A stretch of DNA of 26,299 nucleotides from Bodonicaedibacter sp963693005 (GTDB taxonomy: Bacteria; Pseudomonadota; Alphaproteobacteria; UBA6184): NCBI GenBank assembly GCA_963693005.1, contig OY843698.1, positions 1 through 26,299 of the forward strand. The letters are read 5' to 3'. A program made the position numbers and the translations under genes. This document shows positions 9,563-18,599 of the stretch, piece after piece. The notes under the pieces were generated by a model. It saw only the letters and a list, made by a program, of their open reading frames with translations. It was not told the DNA's origin and ran no database searches. Every line of letters starts with the position of its first letter. The stretch's first letter is position 1.

Positions 9563-11496
9563 GCTTCCGGGCTTGGCCACTCTAGCCGCCTCCGCTCCTG
9601 CTCGAGGGCTGCGCGCGTCGCTGCTTCTCGGCCGGGGTCGAGAGTCATCCTTCCGCGGGACGGGTCGTCGGCCACGTTGAGCTTGCCTGAGATCCGGACG
9701 GGCGCGATCGCAATCGGCAATTTCCACATCTCTCGGATGAGATTCCGCAGGTGGGGGGCCGCGGCGTAGCCACGGCGGAGAGCCTCTCGCACGCCCTCGT
9801 TGTCGACGGCCAAGAGCAGCTGGGCACAAGGCCTCAGTATACTGCACTCGGTCGCGACTCGGAGGGCGGCTGCGGCTTCCGCACGTTGCTGTCCGTGGTC
9901 CTCTCTTGGGAGGCTCCAGGCTCTCACCAGGGTCTTCTCGGCGGTCCAAATGACACCTCCGCATTGCGTCGGATCTGCGTCGGCCGCTGCCATGAGCACG
10001 CCGCTGGGTCCGGCGCTGGACACTGCGTGGGGCTTCTCGGCTAGGTTGCGACGGAGCTCGGCTGTCCAGCGCTCTGGGCAGTTCATTGCGACCACCTGCG
10101 CGTTCAGACCTCGGCGCAGCCCTTCGGGGAGCTGGGCCGGTTGGTCCCATCCTTGCCCGGACTCATGGCCGACCCAGGACGCTGTTTCAATGACGACCTC
10201 GTGGTCGAGCAGCATGTCTTCCTGGTGGACCCGCAACCGCCACAAGACGCCACCAACGGCCTGCGCGACGTGCCTCGGGGTGGCACCGGGCTTCACCTCG
10301 CTGATTGTCCTCTGGGTCGCGGGCTGCCACTTGAACTCCCGGGGGGCTCCCGGGGCTCTCGCCCGTCGCCCCCTAAGGTTGAAGCGCACTCCGGCGAATT
10401 CCCACCGGATCTGGACGCGGCCGGCCGAGCACTGGTTCACTCCGATCTCTGGCCACTGCGAGCACCATGGCTCCGCGCGGGCCCGTGAGAGAGTCGGCGC
10501 GTGGCCCACGACCTGCAGGTCCCACTCCTTCGGACGCAGGCGGAACTGTGCGCACACGTCGCTGAACGCGCTGGCGAAGGTTTCAACTTCCGCAGCGTCC
10601 CCAATCATTTGGAGGCCGTCCAACAGCACCATGCAGCTCAAGCTACCGGCTTCGATCTCCTCGGGCATCTCGTCCGCTGCGGCGAGCTCGTTGGCCCGGG
10701 CCTCGAACACCCCCCCCATGCGCCGGAGTGCGAGGAGCACCGCGGCGATGGACACGGACTGCGCCAGTACCGGGGATCCGTGGAGCCCCATCGGTAGTGC
10801 GATTGGCGCCACGCGGGAGCCGTCCGGGCCGATGACTACGAAGTAGGGCTTCAGGTTCTTGGGCACCGGGAGCTGGTAGAAGAAGTGGCGGAAGTCCGCC
10901 GTGAAGACGCCCATCCGCTCCCGCCCGGCGCCCCTCTTTGCCGCACGGACAAGGTTGTCAAGGCTGAAGAGGCGGAGACCGTCCAAGGGTTCTAAGATTG
11001 CGTTCGCCGGGCGCGCGTCGATGATGACCCGCTTCACGTCCTGCTTCTTGTCCACGAGGAACAGCCCCGCGACGCATCCCTTCTCGGACCGTCTCGCTAG
11101 ACCCGCCATGATCGGCTGGATCTGGCTCCACACCTCGGGCCGGAGGGCCTGAGGGGCCGTGAACACACGCGGTGCCCGTTCGGGACACTTCCTCTTGGGC
11201 CAAGGCTTTGCGCCTCGGAGGGTGGCCAACGAGTCGGCCAGCCACGGGCCCGCGGCCCCCACCGCGTCAGCGAGCTCCTTGATGCGAGCTCCGGCCACCA
11301 ACGATGGGTCGATGGGGTCGACGAGGATCGGGGCGTCCAAGGACCCCGGCGCTGGGCCGTGCCCCTGATTCACTCGCGGCTCCTCGGTCGCTGCCTCGGT
11401 AGGGTACTCGTCGACCCGGTGCGTGGCCATGTATTGGGCGAGCACCTCCGACTGGCGGTCGCAGAGGAGCGTCTCCGGATCTGGCTCACTGCTCAT
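9559..11496 (-). CDS. Reverse transcriptase-RNase H polyprotein
   Basis: The 645-residue product would copy element RNA into DNA and degrade the RNA strand. RT motifs: the finger region KRVIIDARPAN (around 155-165), motif A Asp201 in FTADFRHFFYQLPVP, motif B ALPMGLHGSP (around 233-242), and motif C as MVLLDGLQMIGD with Asp293-Gly294 where most RTs have Asp-Asp. After a connection region (about 320-490), RNase H residues fit the DEDD set: Asp506 in AAADADPTQCGG, Glu540 in QQRAEAAAA, Asp565 in LLLAVDNEG and Asp610/611 in KLNVADDPSRG. The open frame extends to a TTG codon at 11508, but the first ATG is at 11496-11494 (MSSEPDPETLL), which I take as the start. It is the first ORF after the right terminal repeat, with no gag before it. 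No protease, DDE integrase or methyltransferase is seen. Confidence 0.9.
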   Translation of the reverse strand: MSSEPDPETLLCDRQSEVLAQYMATHRVDEYPTEAATEEPRVNQGHGPAPGSLDAPILVDPIDPSLVAGARIKELADAVGAAGPWLADSLATLRGAKPWPKRKCPERAPRVFTAPQALRPEVWSQIQPIMAGLARRSEKGCVAGLFLVDKKQDVKRVIIDARPANAILEPLDGLRLFSLDNLVRAAKRGAGRERMGVFTADFRHFFYQLPVPKNLKPYFVVIGPDGSRVAPIALPMGLHGSPVLAQSVSIAAVLLALRRMGGVFEARANELAAADEMPEEIEAGSLSCMVLLDGLQMIGDAAEVETFASAFSDVCAQFRLRPKEWDLQVVGHAPTLSRARAEPWCSQWPEIGVNQCSAGRVQIRWEFAGVRFNLRGRRARAPGAPREFKWQPATQRTISEVKPGATPRHVAQAVGGVLWRLRVHQEDMLLDHEVVIETASWVGHESGQGWDQPAQLPEGLRRGLNAQVVAMNCPERWTAELRRNLAEKPHAVSSAGPSGVLMAAADADPTQCGGVIWTAEKTLVRAWSLPREDHGQQRAEAAAALRVATECSILRPCAQLLLAVDNEGVREALRRGYAAAPHLRNLIREMWKLPIAIAPVRISGKLNVADDPSRGRMTLDPGREAATRAALEQERRRLEWPSPEA

Positions 11497-11548
11497 CACT
11501 GGCAGCAAGTCATCCCACTGACCTCACTCTTTCCCATGACGGGAACTC
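11497..11548 (-). other. Leader between right terminal repeat and RT-RH start
   Basis: This short stretch joins the inverted repeat arm to the RT-RH ATG. 11527-11548 (CTCTTTCCCATGACGGGAAC) recurs inverted at about 13168-13190, so it belongs to the right-end type of terminal sequence and not to the left-end type, which diverges after AAGTCTT. It contains the palindrome TTCCC-x5-GGGAA. No promoter can be named from sequence alone. Confidence 0.6.
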
Positions 11549-11760
11549 AAGACTTTTTTCTGCACCTGCTTTCTCAGACAACACACAACACCCTCGCGCC
11601 CACGGCGCTGACGGCATCCGTCCTTCGGGATAGTAATGGTCTTCCCAGGGTGGGAAGCCTGTTTACTAGCTACTGCCGTGTGTTGTGGTTTCTTCCGCAG
11701 GATGACTTACCCTCTTCGTTCTCGCTCGCCTTGACGGCAGCTTCGTACTTCGCAGGGCTC
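11549..11760 (-). repeat. Right inner inverted repeat arm
   Basis: This is the reverse complement of 6284-6466 with few substitutions, plus one copy of a 26-bp unit at 11663-11688 that is absent from the left arm. It repeats the two hairpins (11641-11657 and 11596-11608). A third copy in forward orientation lies at 12957-13163. It lies upstream of RT-RH in the transcribed direction, so in the genomic RNA it would form the 5' region and could pair with the 3' copy. Confidence 0.93.
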
Positions 11761-11770
11761 CACGTCGGTC

Positions 11771-12410
11771 GACACCGCATCCTCGCAGGTGTCTGGGTCG
11801 ATACCGCATCCTCGCAGGTATCTGGGGCGACGCCGCATCCTCGCAGGCGTCTGGGTCGATACCGCATCCTCGCAGGTATCTGGGGCGACGCCGCATCCTC
11901 GCAGGCGTCTGGGTCGATACCGCATCCTCGCAGGTATCTGGGGCGACGCCGCATCCTCGCAGGCGTCTGGGTCGATACCGCATCCTCGCAGGTATCTGGG
12001 GCCACGCCGCATCCTCGCAGGCGTCTGGGTCGATACCGCATCCTCGCAGGTATCTGGGGCGACGCCGCATCCTCGCAGGCGTCTGGGTCGATACCGCATC
12101 CTCGCAGATATCTGGGGCGACGCCGCATCCTCGCAGGCGTCTGGGTCGATACCGCATCCTCGCAGGTATCTGGGGCGACGCCGCATCCTCGCAGGCGTCT
12201 GGGTCGATACCGCATCCTCGCAGGTATCTGGGGCGACGCCGCATCCTCGCAGGCGTCTGGGTCGATACCGCATCCTCGCAGGTATCTGGGGCGACGCCGC
12301 ATCCTCGCAGGCGTCTGGGTCGATACCGCATCCTCGCAGGTATCTGGGGCGACGCCGCATCCTCGCAGGCGTCTGGGTCGATGCCGCATCCTCGCAGGCA
12401 TCTCGGTGGG
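11771..12410 (-). repeat. 29-bp tandem array in right terminus (about 22 units)
   Basis: This is the same alternating A/B 29-bp array as at 6023-6283, in inverse orientation and more than twice as long. On the plus strand each unit shows GCATCCTCGCAGG followed by TATCTGGGGCGACGCC or CGTCTGGGTCGATACC. Single changes occur (GTGTCTGGG at the first unit, GGCCACG near 12001, AGATATC near 12107); otherwise units are nearly identical, which points to recent expansion or strong homogenisation. The long frames on either strand are low-complexity repeats and are not called as genes. Confidence 0.95.
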
Positions 12411-12864
12411 TTCTCGAGGGGACAGCAACTGTCTGGGTTCGCGCGGCTCTGGCCTGCCTTCCCGAGAGTATCGAGGTCGTCGTTAGACAACTCTCACGCT
12501 CGAGTTCGCATGACTCTGGCCTGCGTTCCCCGGGTGGCAGAGGTCGTCCTAGGACGACACTCATCCTCCCCCTTCTTCACCCGGCCCCCTTTTCAGGAGA
12601 GCGTCTGGGGCGGCGCCGCACTTCGCGAGCGTCCAGGTCGATGCCGCATCCTCGCAGGCATCTCGGTGGGTTCTCGAGGGGACAGCAACTGTCTGGGTTC
12701 GCGCTACTCTGGCCTGCCTTCCCGAGAGTATCGAGGTCGTCGTTAGACAACTCTCACGCTCGAGTTCGCATGACTCTGGCCTGCGTTCCCCGGGTGGCAG
12801 AGGTCGTCCTAAGACAACACTCTCATCCTCCCCCCTTTTCACCCCGCCCCCTTTGCAGGAGAGC
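12381..12864. repeat. Tandemly duplicated ~260-bp terminal spacer
   Basis: Two direct copies (12381-12602 and 12641-12864, offset 260-262 bp) each begin with a last 29-bp unit and continue through GGTGGGTTCTCGAGG, CAACTGTCTGGGTTCGCG, ACAACTCTCACGCTCGAG and a C-rich tract. The 12603-12640 link is made of degenerate 29-bp-like sequence (GTCTGGGGCGGCGCCGC, CGTCCAGGTCGATGCC). A single inverted copy is present at 23441-23645. The left terminus of the element has no copy. The C-rich tract (about 12830-12851) could form a G-quadruplex on the minus strand. Confidence 0.9.
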
Positions 12865-12871
12865 TTCCTCC

Positions 12872-13190
12872 GTCAACGAGTTTCCGTCATGGAGGTCTCA
12901 CTTCTTGGCTTCACCTGCCGTCCCACGGACAGGGTACTGAGCCTCCTACGCCACGTCAAGGCGAGTGAGAACGAAGAAGGTAAGTCATCCTGCGGAAGAA
13001 ACCACAACACACGGCAGTAGCTAGTAACCACAACACACGGCAGTAGCTAGTAAACAGGCTTCCCACCCTGGGAAGACCATTACTATCCCGAAGGACGGAT
13101 GCCGTCAGCGCCATGGGCGCGAGGGTGTTGTGTGTTGTCTGAGAAAGCAGGTGCAGAAAAAAGTCTTGAGTTCCCGTCATGGGAAAGAGA
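12872..13190 (+). repeat. Right outer terminal segment with second copy of the terminal block
   Basis: 12872-12953 is the inverse of the left outer segment 5935-6016. 12957-13163 is a further copy of the shared terminal block, in inverse orientation to 11549-11760, and 13164-13190 continues into the right-end leader type (GAGTTCCCGTCATGGGAAAG). The 26-bp unit CCACAACACACGGCAGTAGC... is present twice in tandem (13002-13027 and 13028-13053). The right terminus is thus itself a large inverted structure: block, array, spacer, outer segment, then block again in inverse orientation. Confidence 0.88.
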
Positions 13191-13329
13191 AAGCGAGCAG
13201 TATGGATCGCAACGAAGCACTGCCAAGCTCTAGCCACGCCACGATTCGAAGCAGTTTACTGAGGCCTTGTGTCCAGCTGTTTCGACCGTGTCCGGCTCGA
13301 GCAAAAGTACGATGCGTCAGAGTCATGCA
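13191..13329. other. Short unique spacer
   Basis: 139 bp of non-repetitive sequence joins the end of the mobile element to the next minisatellite. I see no coding potential, RNA gene or known motif in it. Confidence 0.5.
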
Positions 13330-16300
13330 GCCAGCTCCGTGGGCGCTTCATGCGTCCGGCGCTGTGGGCGTTTGACCTCTCAGGCGCCCGGCCCCTCAGG
13401 CGTCCGGCGCTGTGGGCATTTGGCCCCTCAGGCATCCGGCGCTGTGGGCATTTGGCCCCTCAGGCGCCCGGCGCCTCATGCGTCCGGCGCCGTGGGCATT
13501 TGGCCGCTCAGGCGTCCGGCGCTTCATGCGTCCGGCGCTGTGGGCGTTTGACCCCTCAGGCGCCCGGCGCCTCATGCGTCCGGCGCTGTGGGCATTTGGC
13601 CCCTCAGGCGCCCGGCGCCTCATGCGTCCGGCGCCGTGGGCATTTGGCCGCTCAGGCGCCCGGCGCCTCATGCGTCCGGCGCTGTGGGCATTTGGCCCCT
13701 CAGGCGTCCGGCGCTGTGGGCATTTGGCCCCTCAGGCGTCCGGCGCCTCATGCGTCCGGCGCTGTGGGCATTTGGCTCCTCAGGCGCCCGGCGCCTCATG
13801 CGTCCGGCGCTGTGGGCATTTGGCCCCTCAGGCGTCCGGCGCCGTGGGCATTTGGCCGCTCAGGCGCCCGGCGCCTCATGCGTCCGGCGCTGTGGGCATT
13901 TGGCCCCTCAGGCGTCCGGCGCTGTGGGCATTTGACCCCTCAGGCGTCCGGCGCCTCATGCGTCCGGCGCTGTGGGCATTTGGCCCCTCAGGCGCCCGGC
14001 GCCTCATGCGTCCGGCGCTGTGGGCATTTGGCCCCTCAGGCGTCCGGCGCTGTGGGCATTTGGCCCCTCAGGCGTCCGGCGCCGCATGCGTCCGGCGCTG
14101 TGGGCATTTGGCCCCTCAGGCGCCCGGCGCCTCATGCGTCCGGCGCTGTGGGCATTTGGCCCTCAGGCGCCCGGCGCCTCATGCGTCCGGCGCTGTGGGC
14201 ATTTGGCCCCTCAGGCGCCCGGCGCCTCATGCGTCCGGCGCTGTGGGCATTTGGCTCCTCAGGCGCCCGGCGCCTCATGCGTCCGGCGCTGTGGGCATTT
14301 GGCCCCTCAGGCGTCCGGCGCCGTGGGCATTTGGCCGCTCAGGCGCCCGGCGCCTCATGCGTCCGGCGCTGTGGGCATTTGGCCCTCAGGCGCCCGGCGC
14401 CTCATGCGTCCGGCGCTGTGGGCATTTGGCCCCTCAGGCGTCCGGCGCTGTGGGCGTTTGGCCCCTCAGGCGCCCGGCGCCTCATGCGTCCGGCGCCGTG
14501 GGCATTTGGCCGCTCAGGCGTCCGGCGCCTCATGCGTCCGGCGCTGTGGGCATTTGGCCCTCAGGCGCCCGGCGCCTCATGCGTCCGGCGCTGTGGGCAT
14601 TTGGCCCCTCAGGCGCCCGGCGCCTCATGCGTCCGGCGCTGTGGGCATTTGGCTCCTCAGGCGCCCGGCGCCTCATGCGTCCGGCGCTGTGGGCATTTGG
14701 CCCCTCAGGCGTCCGGCGCCGTGGGCATTTGGCCGCTCAGGCGCCCGGCGCCTCATGCGTCCGGCGCTGTGGGCATTTGGCCCCTCAGGCGTCCGGCGCT
14801 GTGGGCATTTGGCCCCTCAGGCGTCCGGCGCCTCATGCGTCCGGCGCTGTGGGCATTTGGCCCCTCAGGCGTCCGGCGCTGTGGGCATTTGGCCCCTCAG
14901 GCGTCCGGCGCTGTGGGCGTTTGACCCCTCAGGCGTCCGGCGCCTCATGCGTCCGGCGCTGTGGGCATTTGGCCCCTCAGGCGCCCGGCGCCTCATGCGT
15001 CCGGCGCTGTGGGCATTTGGCCCCTCAGGCGTCCGGCGCTGTGGGCATTTGGCCCCTCAGGCGTCCGGCGCCGCATGCGTCCGGCGCTGTGGGCATTTGG
15101 CCCCTCAGGCGCCCGGCGCCTCATGCGTCCGGCGCTGTGGGCATTTGGCCCTCAGGCGCCCGGCGCCTCATGCGTCCGGCGCTGTGGGCATTTGGCCCCT
15201 CAGGCGTCCGGCGCTGTGGGCGTTTGGCCCCTCAGGCGCCCGGCGCCTCATGCGTCCGGCGCCGTGGGCATTTGGCCGCTCAGGCGTCCGGCGCCTCATG
15301 CGTCCGGCGCTGTGGGCATTTGGCCCTCAGGCGCCCGGCGCCTCATGCGTCCGGCGCTGTGGGCATTTGGCCCCTCAGGCGCCCGGCGCCCGTCCGGCGC
15401 CGTGGGCATTTGGCCGCTCAGGCGTCCGGCGCCTCATGCGTCCGGCGCTGTGGGCGTTTGGCCGCTCAGGCGTCCGGCGCTTCATGCGTCCGGCGCTGTG
15501 GGCGTTTGGCCCCTCAGGCGTCCGGCGCTTCATGCGTCCGGCGCTGTGGGCGTTTGGCCCCTCAGGCGTCCGGCGCTTCATGCATCGGGCGCTGTGGGCG
15601 TCTGGCCCCTCAGGTCCGGCGCCTCATGCGTCCGGCGCTGTGGGCGTTTGGCCCCTCAGGCGTCCGGCGCCTCATGCGTCCGGCGCTGTGGGCGTTTGGC
15701 CCCTCAGGCGTCCGGCGCTTCATGCATCGGGCGCTGTGGGCGTCTGGCCCCTCAGGTCCGGCGCCTGATGCGTCCGGCGCTGTGGGCGTTTGGCCCCTCA
15801 GGCGTCCGGCGCCTCATGCATCGGGCGCTGTGGGCGTTTGGCCCCTCAGGCGTCCGGCACTTCATGCGTCCGGCGCTGTGGGCGTTTGGCCCCTCAGGCG
15901 TCCGGCGCTTCATGCGTCCGGCGCTGTGGGCGTTTGGCCCCTCAGGCGTCCGGCGCTTCATGCATCGGGCGCTGTGGGCGTCTGGCCCCTCAGGTCCGGC
16001 GCCTCATGCGTCCGGCGCTGTGGGCGTTTGGCCCCTCAGGCGTCCGGCGCCTCATGCGTCCGGCGCTGTGGGCGTTTGGCCCCTCAGGCGTCCGGCGCTT
16101 CATGCATCGGGCGCTGTGGGCGTCTGGCCCCTCAGGTCCGGCGCCTGATGCGTCCGGCGCTGTGGGCGTTTGGCCCCTCAGGCGTCCGGCGCCTCATGCA
16201 TCGGGCGCTGTGGGCGTTTGGCCCCTCAGGCGTCCGGCACTTCATGCGTCCGGCGCTGTGGGCGTTTGGCCCCTCAGGCGTCCGGCGCTTCATGCGTCCG

Positions 16301-18580
16301 GCGCTGTGGGCGTTTGGCCCCTCCGGCGCCCGGCGCCTCATGCGTCCGGCGCTGTGGGCATTTGGCCCCTCAGGCGTCCGGCGCCTCATGCGTCCGGCGC
16401 TGTGGGCGTTTGGCCCCTCAGGCGTCCGGCGCCTCATGCGTCCGGCGCTGTGGGCGTTTGGCCCCTCCGGCGCCCGGCGCCTCATGCGTCCGGCGCTGTG
16501 GGCGTTTGGCCCCTCAGGCGTCCGGCGCCTCATGCGTCCGGCGCTGTGGGCGTTTGGCCCCTCAGGCGTCCGGCGCTTCATGCGTCCGGCGCTGTGGGCA
16601 TTTGGCCCTCCGGCGCCCGGCGCCTCATGCGTCCGGCGCTGTGGGCGTTTGGCCCCTCCGGCGCCCGGCGCCTCATGCGTCCGGCGCTGTGGGCGTTTGG
16701 CCCCTCAGGCGTCCGGCGCCTCATGCGTCCGGCGCTGTGGGCGTTTGGCCCCTCAGGCGTCCGGCGCCTCATGCGTCCGGCGCTGTGGGCGTTTGGCCCC
16801 TCCGGCGCCCGGCGCCTCATGCGTCCGGCGCTGTGGGCGTTTGGCCCCTCAGGCGTCCGGCGCCTCATGCGTCCGGCGCTGTGGGCATTTGGCCCCTCAG
16901 GCGTCCGGCGCCTCATGCGTCCGGCGCTGTGGGCATTTGGCCCCTCAGGCGTCCGGCGCCTCATGCGTCCGGCGCTGTGGGCATTTGGCCCCTCAGGCGT
17001 CCGGCGCTTCATGCGTCCGGCGCTGTGGCATTTGGCCCCTCAGGCGCCCGGCGCCTCATGCGTCCGGCGCTGTGGGCGTTTGGCCGCTCAGGCGTCCGGC
17101 GCTTCATGCGTCCGGCGCTGTGGGCGTTTGGCCCCTCAGGCGTCCGGCGCTTCATGCGTCCGGCGCTGTGGGCGTTTGGCCCCTCAGGCGTCCGGCGCTT
17201 CATGCATCGGGCGCTGTGGGCGTCTGGCCCCTCAGGTCCGGCGCCTCATGCGTCCGGCGCTGTGGGCGTTTGGCCCCTCAGGCGTCCGGCGCCTCATGCG
17301 TCCGGCGCTGTGGGCGTTTGGCCCCTCAGGCGTCCGGCGCTTCATGCGTCCGGCGCTGTGGGCGTCTGGCCCCTCAGGTCCGGCGCCTCATGCGTCCGGC
17401 GCTGTGGGCGTTTGGCCCCTCAGGCGTCCGGCGCCTCATGCGTCCGGCGCTGTGGGCGTTTGGCCCCTCAGGCGTCCGGCGCTTCATGCATCGGGCGCTG
17501 TGGGCGTCTGGCCCCTCAGGTCCGGCGCCTGATGCGTCCGGCGCTGTGGGCGTTTGGCCCCTCAGGCGTCCGGCGCCTCATGCATCGGGCGCTGTGGGCG
17601 TTTGGCCCCTCAGGCGTCCGGCACTTCATGCGTCCGGCGCTGTGGGCGTTTGGCCCCTCAGGCGTCCGGCGCTTCATGCGTCCGGCGCTGTGGGCGTTTG
17701 GCCCCTCCGGCGCCCGGCGCCTCATGCGTCCGGCGCTGTGGGCATTTGGCCCCTCAGGCGTCCGGCGCCTCATGCGTCCGGCGCTGTGGGCGTTTGGCCC
17801 CTCAGGCGTCCGGCGCCTCATGCGTCCGGCGCTGTGGGCGTTTGGCCCCTCCGGCGCCCGGCGCCTCATGCGTCCGGCGCTGTGGGCGTTTGGCCCCTCA
17901 GGCGTCCGGCGCCTCATGCGTCCGGCGCTGTGGGCGTTTGGCCCCTCAGGCGTCCGGCGCTTCATGCGTCCGGCGCTGTGGGCATTTGGCCCTCCGGCGC
18001 CCGGCGCCTCATGCGTCCGGCGCTGTGGGCGTTTGGCCCCTCCGGCGCCCGGCGCCTCATGCGTCCGGCGCTGTGGGCGTTTGGCCCCTCAGGCGTCCGG
18101 CGCCTCATGCGTCCGGCGCTGTGGGCGTTTGGCCCCTCAGGCGTCCGGCGCCTCATGCGTCCGGCGCTGTGGGCGTTTGGCCCCTCCGGCGCCCGGCGCC
18201 TCATGCGTCCGGCGCTGTGGGCGTTTGGCCCCTCAGGCGTCCGGCGCCTCATGCGTCCGGCGCTGTGGGCATTTGGCCCCTCAGGCGTCCGGCGCCTCAT
18301 GCGTCCGGCGCTGTGGGCATTTGGCCCCTCAGGCGTCCGGCGCCTCATGCGTCCGGCGCTGTGGGCGTTTGGCCCCTCAGGCGTCCGGCGCCTCATGCGT
18401 CCGGCGCTGTGGGCGTTTGGCCCCTCCGGCGCCCGGCGCCTCATGCGTCCGGCGCTGTGGGCGTTTGACCCCTCAGGCGTCCGGCGCCTCATGCGTCCGG
18501 CGCTGTGGGCGTTTGGCCCCTCAGGCGTCCGGCGCTTCATGCGTCCGGCGGTGTGGGCATTTGGCCCCTCAGGCGTCCAG
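13330..18580. repeat. GC-rich minisatellite of 16-bp modules (48- and 32-bp units)
   Basis: Three 16-bp modules build the array: CCTCAGGCGTCCGGCG, its near-copy CCTCATGCGTCCGGCG, and CTGTGGGCATTTGGCC (often CTGTGGGCGTTTGGCC). The usual unit is all three in order (48 bp); many units in the left half drop the middle one (32 bp). Recurrent variants (CATCGGGCG, a GGTCCGGCG short form, CTCCGGCGCCCGG) mark larger blocks. About 15970-16980 recurs at 17354-18364 (offset 1384 bp), and 13972-14170 recurs at 14961-15160 (offset 989 bp). Frames stay open for up to 1737 codons because no unit contains a stop, but 32-bp units and 1-bp variants keep shifting the frame, so I call no gene. About 110 unit equivalents are present. 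Confidence 0.95.
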
Positions 18581-18599
18581 CCGGCGTACGGCTGCCCTC

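Larger units (their letters stand above)
5838..13190 (-). mobile_element. Tyrosine-recombinase retroelement (DIRS/Ngaro/VIPER-like), near full length
   Basis: A block of about 7.3 kb reads on the minus strand as RT-RNase H, gag-like protein, then tyrosine recombinase. It is flanked by inverted terminal structures that contain arrays of alternating 29-bp units and a shared block of about 180-210 bp (6284-6466 against 11549-11760). RT-RH plus YR without a DDE integrase or aspartic protease defines the YR retroelement group (DIRS, Ngaro, PAT, VIPER). Inverted termini recall DIRS. No target-site duplication was seen, as expected for YR integration. The outer limits are judged from where copies of the terminal sequence stop (about 5838 left, about 13190 right) and are uncertain by tens to hundreds of bases. 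All three ORFs are intact, so it may be recently active. I cannot assign it to a named family. Confidence 0.85.

Noticed and set aside
9563..10150. N-terminal extension of the gag-like protein by 196 residues
   Set aside because: The extension lies over the RNase H coding sequence in another frame and reads as Arg/Pro-rich shadow sequence. The ATG overlapping the RT-RH stop is a better start.
9800..10846. 348-codon plus-strand frame opposite RT-RH
   Set aside because: It is antisense to a gene with clear catalytic motifs, and its own translation shows no family features.
11497..11508. RT-RH start at 11508
   Set aside because: The codon there is TTG; the first ATG in frame is at 11496, which suits a eukaryotic element.
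5838..13190. Classical LTR retrotransposon
   Set aside because: There is a tyrosine recombinase and no DDE integrase or protease, and the termini are inverted and not direct repeats.
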